Assembly: GCA_014360805.1 (NCBI GenBank)
Contig: JACIWU010000028.1
Location: forward strand, 1 to 35,032
Length of the DNA: 35,032 nt
Source of the DNA: Chloroflexota bacterium
GTDB taxonomy: Bacteria; Chloroflexota; Anaerolineae; DTLA01
Reading direction: 5' to 3'
Positions 8,839 to 15,405 of this stretch are shown one piece after another. Numbering within the stretch: position 1 is the stretch's first letter; every line of letters starts with the position of its first letter. Both the position numbers and the translations under genes were made by a program. The notes beneath the pieces were generated by a model. The model saw nothing but the letters and a program-made list of their open reading frames with translations, did not search any database and was not told the DNA's origin.

Positions 8839-10782
8839 CTACTTGGAAGCGGCCACGGTCTTCAGATACTCCAGCATAAACGCGTCGCCGCTCTTCCCGA
8901 AGCGGTTCGGATCCCACGGAACAAGGCCCAACTTCTCGCGCTTCTTGTCAATGTGCGCCAGCGACTTCTCCAGAATCTTGCGCCAGTCGGGTTCAAACTC
9001 CAGTTTGCCGCCCACCTGCGATTCCCAGCCCTCGGTCATCAGCCGAGTAACCACATCGCTGGCGGACACAGGCGAATGGACGCCGAACAGCACGTAGGCC
9101 CCCGACGCTACGAAGTACGTCCCGATGGCAATCGCCTTCTCGCACATGTACTCTGGGCAGATGCCCACCGCCGGCAGGTCGTCTATATCCTCGCCCAGGC
9201 CGCCCTCGGTTGCCATCTGCGTCAGCACCGTCAGGATGCGCGAGTTGTCCACGCATGAACCCAGGTGCAGCACCGGCGGCACGCCCACTGCCTCGCAGAC
9301 CTCGCGCAGCCCCTTGCCGGTCGCCGCCCAGATTTCCGGCGACAGCAGCCCGTACTTGGCCGAACCCGTCGCCGCGCAGCCGGTTACCACGACCAGCACG
9401 TCGTTGGCCACGAACTCCTTGACCAGGTTGTAGATGCCCTCATCCTGCGGGACGCGCGCATTGTTACACCCCACGACGCCGGCAGCGCCGCGAATGCGCC
9501 CCTGCACGATGGCATCGTTCAGCGGGCGGAACGACCCGCGATACACGCCGCCCTGCATGTAGTTGAGATACTCGTGGGAGAACCCCGCGACGATGTTATT
9601 CTTGATAGGCGGGATGCGGGTCTTGCCACGGTTCGGGTAGTTGTCAATGGCCGCGCGCACGATGGCCTTTGCCGAATCCAGCGCGCGGCTCTCGTCAAAC
9701 TCAATGTGCGTCGCGCCAGGAATCTTGGCCTTCGGCGAAGTCGTGATGAGTTTCGTGTGGTAGTTCTCGGCCAGCGACGCCAGCGCCTGCATGATGCACT
9801 GCACGTCCACGATCATCGCCTCCACCGCGCCGGTGATGATGGCCAACTCTTGGTGGAGGAAGTTGCCCGCCGGCGAGATGCCGTGGCGCATGAGAATCTC
9901 GTTGCCGGTGCAGCAGATGCCCGCCAGATTGATGCCATTAGCGCCCTTCGTCTTGGCGTAGGCGATCAACTCCGGATCCTGGGCTGCCGCGACGATCATC
10001 TCCGACAGCGTCGGCTCATGCCCGTGCACGATGATGTTCACCTGATCTTCCTTCAGGACGCCCAGGTTGATCTCGGTGCTGATAGGCGCGGGTGTGCCGA
10101 ACAGAATATCGCTGATGTCGGTGGCCAGCATGGACCCGCCCCAGCCGTCGGCCAGAGACGTGCGCAGCGAATGGCGCAGGATGTTCTCGGGATCCAAATC
10201 CACGCCCTCATGGGTGCGGTGGAGCGTCTCCACAATCTCGCGGTCCACGCCTCGCGGCACGATGCCCAGTTTCTTCCAAATCTCCTGCCGCTTCTTGGTG
10301 GCACGGGTTACGTAGGTAACCTGCCCCGTCTGCCGCCCGAAGTTGGCGAGGGCTTCGGTGGCTACGTCCAGCGCGATCTCCTCTTTCGTGCGTCCCTGGG
10401 TGGGGATGCCCATATACCGCGCCACGGCGTGGAGTTTGGCCACATCGCGGATGCGGTAGCCCTGCCCCTCGCCCTTGGCCACGTGCAGCAGGGTCATCGC
10501 CAGGTCGCGCCCGTGATCCGAGTGGGCCGAAGCGCCGCCGGCCACCATGCGGGCGAAGTTGCGCGCGGCCACGGTGTGGACATCGGCCCCGCAAACGCCG
10601 CGCGTCGTCTTGCCCACAAGGCGGCATGGGCCCATGAAGCAAATCTTGCAGCACGCGCCCGTTTCGCCGATGGGGCACGGCTTCACTTCCTCGGCGCGGC
10701 TAAAGGCCGTAGAAATGTTCTCCTCCGCAGCGATTTTCAGCATCTCAATGGCCGCGGGGTCAATGGTTTTGAACTCTGTCAT
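8839..10782 (-). CDS. acsA: Carbon monoxide dehydrogenase, Ni-containing catalytic subunit
   Basis: AcsA reduces CO2 to CO for the carbonyl branch, and can run in reverse. N-terminal cysteines C36, C44, C45, C48, C53 and C64 (CPIGETGACCKIC) build the B and D clusters. Likely C-cluster ligands are in HGHEP (H253/H255), GICCTGNE (C290/C291), VQC (C329), VVGCNN (C439), VTGCAATG (C469) and LGSCVDN (C510). The 647-residue length fits the CooS/AcsA family. The chosen ATG at 10782 has AGGAGGG with good spacing; an upstream start at 10806 would place that site inside the gene. It follows the HMA-fold gene by 36 nt and precedes acsB by 39 nt, the usual acsAB pairing. Confidence 0.97.
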   Translation of the reverse strand: MTEFKTIDPAAIEMLKIAAEENISTAFSRAEEVKPCPIGETGACCKICFMGPCRLVGKTTRGVCGADVHTVAARNFARMVAGGASAHSDHGRDLAMTLLHVAKGEGQGYRIRDVAKLHAVARYMGIPTQGRTKEEIALDVATEALANFGRQTGQVTYVTRATKKRQEIWKKLGIVPRGVDREIVETLHRTHEGVDLDPENILRHSLRTSLADGWGGSMLATDISDILFGTPAPISTEINLGVLKEDQVNIIVHGHEPTLSEMIVAAAQDPELIAYAKTKGANGINLAGICCTGNEILMRHGISPAGNFLHQELAIITGAVEAMIVDVQCIMQALASLAENYHTKLITTSPKAKIPGATHIEFDESRALDSAKAIVRAAIDNYPNRGKTRIPPIKNNIVAGFSHEYLNYMQGGVYRGSFRPLNDAIVQGRIRGAAGVVGCNNARVPQDEGIYNLVKEFVANDVLVVVTGCAATGSAKYGLLSPEIWAATGKGLREVCEAVGVPPVLHLGSCVDNSRILTVLTQMATEGGLGEDIDDLPAVGICPEYMCEKAIAIGTYFVASGAYVLFGVHSPVSASDVVTRLMTEGWESQVGGKLEFEPDWRKILEKSLAHIDKKREKLGLVPWDPNRFGKSGDAFMLEYLKTVAASK

Positions 10783-10818
10783 TGGGGGTCCCTCCTGATA
10801 GCCCACCAGTTGCTGCGA

Positions 10819-11151
10819 TTAGTACTTGCGATGGTCGCCCGACATCTTGAGGTCGGCCAGGTTCGTCTCAGTCATGCGCCCAGCCACAGTGTACCACATG
10901 GCGTTGTCTTTGGTCTGCTCCGGATACGTGGGGAGTTCCAGTTCCACGCCAACGGGATAGCCTGCATCGGCCAGGGCCTTCTCAAGCGTGTCGGGGTTCA
11001 CGCGGTTCGGATCGTAGGTAATGCGGACGGTTTTCCATGCTGAACTGGCGTAGACATCTTCCACGCCGGGGATGCCCAGGAGTGCCTGTCGGACAATGGG
11101 CACGTGGTGGTCTGCCCACATTCGCGGGACGCTATACTCAACGTCTTCCAT
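10819..11151 (-). CDS. HMA-fold (heavy-metal-associated) protein with Met/His in place of the Cys motif
   Basis: The 110-residue product has one HMA-like ferredoxin fold (about 4-70): a first strand VEYSVP, a helix after the metal loop, the IPGVEDVYASSAWKTVRITYDP hairpin shape (quoted in part only: GVEDVY and TVRITYDP), and a second helix LEKALADAGYP. In metal chaperones the loop is MXCXXC. Here M11 is kept but the cysteines are replaced by A13 and H16, with H15 beside it, and the protein has no cysteine at all. A tail (71-110) follows the domain. The ATG at 11151 has GGGAGAAGG upstream. It is the first gene after the internal promoter and directly precedes the nickel enzymes, so a nickel-handling role is plausible but unproven. 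Confidence 0.8.
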   Translation of the reverse strand: MEDVEYSVPRMWADHHVPIVRQALLGIPGVEDVYASSAWKTVRITYDPNRVNPDTLEKALADAGYPVGVELELPTYPEQTKDNAMWYTVAGRMTETNLADLKMSGDHRKY

Positions 11152-11227
11152 AGCCTTCTCCCTCGCTTGGTTGTGGATGGTGCTGATGGTTTGCCGACTC
11201 ACGCCGCTAGTCGCGAGCGCACACTTC

Positions 11228-11270
11228 ATTATAACGATTTTTGCGCCGCCCCACAAATTGATTATGTGGG
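11228..11270 (-). promoter_or_regulatory. Internal promoter and overlapping dyad upstream of the HMA-acsA-acsB block
   Basis: On the minus strand TTGTGG (11251-11256) and a perfect TATAAT (11228-11233) are separated by exactly 17 nt. The expected start near 11221 gives a ~70-nt leader before the HMA gene. An inverted repeat CCCACA-N9-TGTGGG (11250-11270) overlaps the -35 box and could be an operator. The site lies in the 223-nt gap after fhs, the largest gap inside the operon. Confidence 0.6.
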
Positions 11271-11301
11271 CTTATCTACCAGGGCTATCTGGATAGATTC
11301 T

Positions 11302-11361
11302 TGCCAAATGCGATTGGCATAAGGCCCTGCCGGGCGGGGCCTCCACGCCCACACCCGGCAG
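11302..11361 (-). other. Two inverted repeats in the fhs-HMA gap
   Basis: TGCCAA-N6-TTGGCA (11302-11319) is a compact dyad of operator size, about 45 nt upstream of the internal -35 box. CTGCCGGG (11327-11334) pairs with CCCGGCAG (11354-11361) to form a stem soon after the fhs stop codon. Neither has a U run on the minus strand, so termination between fhs and the HMA gene is not clearly encoded. Confidence 0.35.
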
Positions 11362-11374
11362 GAACAGTCGTGCT

Positions 11375-13249
11375 CTAGAACAGACCCACGACCCGGCCGG
11401 TCTCCAGGTCAAGATCCACGTCGGTGAAGGCCGGGCGGGTTGGCAAGCCGGGCATCGTGCGCATGGTGCCGCACAGCGGGTACAGGAACCCCGCCCCAAC
11501 GCTCGCCCGCACGTCCACCACCGGCAGCGTCCAGCCGCGCGGCGCGCCCTTCAGCGTGGGATCATGCGTAAACGACAGGTGGGTCTTCGCCATGCAGATG
11601 GGCAGGTGGCTCAACCCCAACTTGGTGAACAGTTCAATCTTCGCGTTGGCTTCCTGCGTGTACGTAACGCCATCGGCCCGATAGATTTCGCGGGCGATGG
11701 TCTCAATCTTTTCCTTGATGGACATATCGTCCGGATACAGGAAGCGGAACTGCGACGGCTTCTCGCATGCCGCGATCACCGCCTCGGCCAGTTCCGCGCC
11801 GCCTTCGCCGCCCTTGGCCCAGACTTCGCTCACAAAAGCGCCCTCGGCGCCCGCCGCAACCGCTGCCTCTCGGATCAAGGCAATCTCAGCCTCCGTATCG
11901 GTTGCAAAACGGTTGATGGCCACCACTACCGGCACGCCGAATTTGCGCGCATTCTCCACATGCTGAATCAGGTTGGGCAGGCCCGCTTCCAAGAGTCGCA
12001 GATTCTCCTCTTTGTAGGCCTTGTCCAGCGGCTTGCCCGGGACCACAGCGGGGCCGCCACCGTGCATCTTCAGCGCCCGCACGCTGGCGACCAGCACCAC
12101 GCAGTTGGGCACCAGACCGGAAACGCGGCACTTGATGTTCATGAACTTCTCCATCCCGCAGTCCGCGCCGAACCCGCTTTCCGTAACCACATAGTCGGCC
12201 AGTTTCAAGGCAATGCGGTCGGCCAGGATGGAACTGTTCCCCTGGGCGATGTTGGCAAACGGGCCGCAATGGACAAACGCCGGGCTGCCCTGCAGCGTCT
12301 GCATTAGGTTGGGCATGACGGCATCCTTCAGGAGGACGGTCATGGCGCCGGCCACGTTGAGGTCCTCGGCGGTGATGGGTTCGCCCTTCTTGCTCGTGCC
12401 GATGATGATGCGGCCCATGCGCTCGCGCAGGTCGGCCAGGCCGCTGCACAGCGCCAGCGCCGCCATGATCTCGGACGCCACCGTGATGTCGTAGCCGGTC
12501 GCCCGCGGCGGGCCGTCGTTGACGGTCCCGAGGCCGATGATGATATTCCGCAACTGGGCATCGCTCACGTCCACAACCCGCCGCCACTGGATGGAGTACG
12601 GGTCAATGTTCAGGCGGAACATCCGCTCGCGGTCCGCGTCGCTCAGGTCCGACGGCCGCTCGGACTTGATGCCCAGTTTCGCCAGGCGTTTCCGCATAGA
12701 CGGCGTGTACTGATCATCGGGGCATAGCGCCTTGGCCAGGAAGTTGGTGCTCCAGCGCGACTCTTTCTGGATGCGGTTGTCAATGGCAGCGGCCAGCAGG
12801 TTGTGGGCCGCGCCCACGGCGTGGATGTCGCCCGTCAGGTGCAGGTTGAAATCCTCCATGGGGACAACCTGGCTATAGCCGCCGCCTGCAGCGCCGCCCT
12901 TGATCCCGAAGGTCGGACCTTGCGACGGCTGGCGGATGCACGTGAAGACATTCTTGCCCAGGTAGGCCAGCCCCTGGCTCACGCCGATGGTCGTTACCGT
13001 CTTGCCTTCGCCCAGCGGGGTGGGGGTGATCGCCGTAACGTCAATGTACTTGCCGTTGGGGCGATCCTTCAGCCGCTCCAGGACGCTCAGGTGCACCTTG
13101 GCCTTGTACTTCCCGTACAGGTCCACTTCGTCCGGCAGCAGCCCGATCTCTTCCATGATCTCGGTGATTGGGCGAAGTTTGGCTTCTTGCGCGATCTCAA
13201 TGTCGCTGGGTACGGGGGTCCTGCGTTCTACGTTGAGTTGCTTTCCCAT
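11375..13249 (-). CDS. fhs: Formate--tetrahydrofolate ligase, long form
   Basis: Fhs makes 10-formyl-THF from formate, THF and ATP, the entry step of the methyl branch. The ATP loop TPLGEGKT, the [12 protein letters not shown] stretch, [12 protein letters not shown] and the C-terminal TMPGLPTRP are all family signatures. At 624 residues it is longer than the classic acetogen enzyme (about 556-560). The extra length includes a segment near residues 150-200 (around [20 protein letters not shown]), which resembles the long form seen in eukaryotic C1-THF synthases. The ATG at 13249 is preceded by AAGGAAACT and a further AGGAGG; an upstream ATG at 13294 lacks a good site. It follows folD by 63 nt. 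Confidence 0.95.
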   Translation of the reverse strand: MGKQLNVERRTPVPSDIEIAQEAKLRPITEIMEEIGLLPDEVDLYGKYKAKVHLSVLERLKDRPNGKYIDVTAITPTPLGEGKTVTTIGVSQGLAYLGKNVFTCIRQPSQGPTFGIKGGAAGGGYSQVVPMEDFNLHLTGDIHAVGAAHNLLAAAIDNRIQKESRWSTNFLAKALCPDDQYTPSMRKRLAKLGIKSERPSDLSDADRERMFRLNIDPYSIQWRRVVDVSDAQLRNIIIGLGTVNDGPPRATGYDITVASEIMAALALCSGLADLRERMGRIIIGTSKKGEPITAEDLNVAGAMTVLLKDAVMPNLMQTLQGSPAFVHCGPFANIAQGNSSILADRIALKLADYVVTESGFGADCGMEKFMNIKCRVSGLVPNCVVLVASVRALKMHGGGPAVVPGKPLDKAYKEENLRLLEAGLPNLIQHVENARKFGVPVVVAINRFATDTEAEIALIREAAVAAGAEGAFVSEVWAKGGEGGAELAEAVIAACEKPSQFRFLYPDDMSIKEKIETIAREIYRADGVTYTQEANAKIELFTKLGLSHLPICMAKTHLSFTHDPTLKGAPRGWTLPVVDVRASVGAGFLYPLCGTMRTMPGLPTRPAFTDVDLDLETGRVVGLF

Positions 13250-13312
13250 AGTTTCCTTCTGCCTCCTTGAGTTTGATTTGCGTCCAATGATCACCTCGTC
13301 CGCGCCAGCCCC

Positions 13313-14191
13313 CTAACGAAGCAACAAGCGGGCCGCCTGCAGGACGTTGAGCATCAGCATCACGTTGGTCATGGGGCCGGTGCCGCCGGGCACGGGCGTG
13401 ATGGCCCCCGCCACCTCCACCGCCGACGCGAAGTCCACATCGCCCACCATTTTACCATCCACGAAGTTGACGCCAAAATCAATGACCACGGCGCCGGGCT
13501 TGATCCAGTCGCCCGTGATGAGGCCAGCTTTGCCCACCGCCGCGCACAGAATGTCCGCCTGGCGGCAGATGCTCGCGAGGTCCGCCGTGCGCGAATGCGC
13601 CAGCGTAACCGTGGCGTTCTCCCGCAGCAGGAGCAGCGCCATCGGCTTGCCCACAATGTTGGACCGGCCCACGACCACGGCGTGCTTACCGGCCAGTTCC
13701 ACCTTGTACCGCTTCAGAATCTCCATCCCGCCCGACGGAGTGGCCGGCGCGAAAAAGTCCAGCACGCCCGCGGGCCGACCGACAGGGGCCACCTGCGCCA
13801 ACCGCCCCGTATTCACCGGATGCACGCCGTCCACATCCTTCTGCGGGGCGATGGCCTCCTTGACCACGGCCTCGTCAATGCCCTTCGGCAAAGGCTCCTG
13901 CACCATGATGCCGTGCACGTTGAGATCTGCCGACAGGCTCGCCACCACGCGCACGATTTCCTCCTGCGACGCCGTCTCGGGGAGAGCGTGGAGCGAGAAG
14001 CCCATGCCGGCGCCCTCAAACGTCTTGCGGATGGCGTTGGCATAGGACACCGACGCGGGGTCTTCGCCCGCCCGCACGATGGCCACCGACGGAGCAAACC
14101 CATGCGCCGCTTTGAACTGGCCCACCGCGGCCGCCACTTCTTCCTTCAGGGTCTTGGCGAGTTCCTTCCCGTCTAGAATCATCGCGGACAT
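13313..14191 (-). CDS. folD: Methylene-THF dehydrogenase FolD, cyclohydrolase lysine missing
   Basis: FolD normally oxidises or forms 5,10-methylene-THF with NAD(P) and also hydrolyses methenyl-THF. The 292-residue protein has the substrate motif region at Y50, the VQEPLP loop (Q98), the PQKDVDG motif (D121) and the nucleotide site GRSNIVGKP (175-183). The lysine that should follow Y50 at +4 (K54 in E. coli FolD, K56 in the human enzyme) is I54. That lysine is required for cyclohydrolase but not for dehydrogenase activity, so this FolD is probably a dehydrogenase only. The ATG at 14191 has AGGAGA, which overlaps the fchA stop; the genes are 11 nt apart and FchA can supply the missing step. 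Confidence 0.94.
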   Translation of the reverse strand: MSAMILDGKELAKTLKEEVAAAVGQFKAAHGFAPSVAIVRAGEDPASVSYANAIRKTFEGAGMGFSLHALPETASQEEIVRVVASLSADLNVHGIMVQEPLPKGIDEAVVKEAIAPQKDVDGVHPVNTGRLAQVAPVGRPAGVLDFFAPATPSGGMEILKRYKVELAGKHAVVVGRSNIVGKPMALLLLRENATVTLAHSRTADLASICRQADILCAAVGKAGLITGDWIKPGAVVIDFGVNFVDGKMVGDVDFASAVEVAGAITPVPGGTGPMTNVMLMLNVLQAARLLLR

Positions 14192-14202
14192 TCTATCTTC
14201 TC

Positions 14203-14835
14203 CTAAAGTTTTGAGACCACGAGATCGTAGATTTCCTCTTTCATCTCGGCCTTGCCTGCCAGGAGGCTTTCCAGCGCAGCGCGCTCGCGCGCCACAAACT
14301 CGGCATCCTTGATGGCCGCCAGATTGATGAGGACGTTGAGGGCGGCGGATCGGAGCGCGGCTTCCGCCAACAGCGCCGCCACGCCCGCATCCGACACGGC
14401 GCCCACATTCCCCTTCTCTGCGATGGGCTTGCAGAGTTGCAGCACCTGCACGCATGCCTCCGCAATCTGCATGGGCACACGGGTCGCATCGCGGAGAATG
14501 TCCTGAATCGCGGCGGTGCGGGCGGCCTTCTGCTCCTCGGTCTCCTTGGGCATCTTGTAAGCAGAAGACAGGCGGTAGTACACGGCGATGTCCTCATCAA
14601 TGAGCGCGGTGAGGCGGGCGCGCAAGGCCTCCGTTTGCGCCAGGAGCGCCTGAATCTCCCCTTGCACGTCGGCGTACTTCGGCTTGCCCACGGTCAGGTT
14701 GCACACCATGCTCGCCAGCGCCGCGCCCAGCGCCCCCACCAGGGCCGCGCCGCTCCCCCCGCCGGGCACAGGAGCCTGCGACGCAAGTTCATCCAGGAAC
14801 TGCGCAACGGTCTTGTGACTGAACGTTTCGGTCAT
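14203..14835 (-). CDS. fchA: Methenyl-THF cyclohydrolase (FTCD cyclodeaminase family)
   Basis: FchA interconverts 10-formyl-THF and 5,10-methenyl-THF between the Fhs and FolD steps. The 210-residue protein shows the family signature PVPGGGSGAALVGALGAAL at about residues 19-37, CNLTVGKPKY after it, and DEDIAVYYRL near residue 80. It is all-helical, as expected. The ATG at 14835 has GGGAGG 7 nt upstream; longer versions starting at 14850 or 14898 would bury that site. It is the first gene of the operon, behind a long leader with an intrinsic terminator. Confidence 0.93.
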   Translation of the reverse strand: MTETFSHKTVAQFLDELASQAPVPGGGSGAALVGALGAALASMVCNLTVGKPKYADVQGEIQALLAQTEALRARLTALIDEDIAVYYRLSSAYKMPKETEEQKAARTAAIQDILRDATRVPMQIAEACVQVLQLCKPIAEKGNVGAVSDAGVAALLAEAALRSAALNVLINLAAIKDAEFVARERAALESLLAGKAEMKEEIYDLVVSKL

Positions 14836-14867
14836 GTCGTTGCCTCCCATCCAAAGTTGTGCCCAAC

Positions 14868-14888
14868 AAAAAACTCGCGATAGGCGAG
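14868..14888 (-). terminator. Intrinsic terminator in the operon leader, 33 nt before fchA
   Basis: On the minus strand a 5-bp GC-rich stem (CTCGC with GCGAG, 14884-14888 with 14874-14878), closed further by a G-U pair, has a 5-nt loop and is followed at once by six U residues (14868-14873). The stem is short, so termination may be partial. It lies between the operon promoter and fchA, so it would act as an attenuator rather than an end-of-operon signal. Confidence 0.6.
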
Positions 14889-15295
14889 CAAGAAGCACGG
14901 CGCGGCCTGGCCGCCGCGAACGCGAATGGCCACACCAACTCCCCGACGGACGTCGGTGCAGCGCCCTTCAGTCCGGGCCGGACGGTAGCCTCCATGCTCC
15001 ATTGGTCGCCGTTGACGGTCTTCTACTTCGCCGATGGCGGTTTCTCAAGGTCGCAAGCCGAAAACACGCGCAGAGCCAGAGCATCTGCATGGGTGCCGGG
15101 ATTTGCAAGAGAAGCGCCGAGTGCCTCGGGCGCGCATATTCCGGGGGAGAGAAAGTGGGACAGCCGCACGTCCGCGCAGGCCAACATCGTTGCCACAGCG
15201 GAGCAAAGGGTGCCAGGTTCCTCAAAACCACCAACTGGCAGCAGAGTCATGGTCCCCCGCTATCGGAGCAGTACACGCGGGCATCCGTGCCCACT
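14889..15295 (-). ncRNA. Candidate structured leader RNA of the Wood-Ljungdahl operon
   Basis: The region from the predicted start (~15295) to the leader terminator has no convincing gene. Near its 3' end a three-way junction can be drawn: an outer helix ACCAAU (15001-15006) with GUUGGU (14934-14939), a hairpin GUCCG-GCC-CGGAC (14971-14983) and a hairpin CCGAC-GUCC-GUCGG (14943-14956). Between the two hairpins lies a 14-nt purine-rich strand (AAGGGCGCUGCA). A further hairpin CGCGGC-N6-GCCGCG follows, and UCGCG upstream of it could pair with the CGCGA arm of the terminator as an antiterminator. It matches no riboswitch class that I recognise. It may be a regulator of the folate branch, but that is inference. 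Confidence 0.4.
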
Positions 15296-15301
15296 TTCAC
15301 T

Positions 15302-15330
15302 ATTATACCACAACTCTCAAAACTAGGCAA
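15302..15330 (-). promoter_or_regulatory. Main promoter of the Wood-Ljungdahl operon
   Basis: On the minus strand TTGCCT (15325-15330) and a perfect TATAAT (15302-15307) are exactly 17 nt apart, giving a start near 15295. It lies about 75 nt beyond the stop codon of the upstream lipoprotein gene and about 465 nt before the fchA start codon. The surrounding sequence is unusually AT-rich for this window. Confidence 0.7.
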
Positions 15331-15405
15331 CCTGCGCCCGTCGGTGTCAAGAACCCTCCGGCGGAATCACAAGACACCAACTCGCAAACGGGGCAGGACA
15401 TTCCG

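Noticed and set aside
14943-15006. T-box-like string AGGGCGCUGCACCG in the leader
   Set aside because: The T-box needs UGGN to pair with the tRNA end; here it is UGCA, and no specifier stem or aminoacyl-type gene follows.
15001-15060. B12-box-like string AGUAGAAGACC in the leader
   Set aside because: One base of the B12 box is missing and the conserved cobalamin riboswitch core and GCCACUG element are absent.
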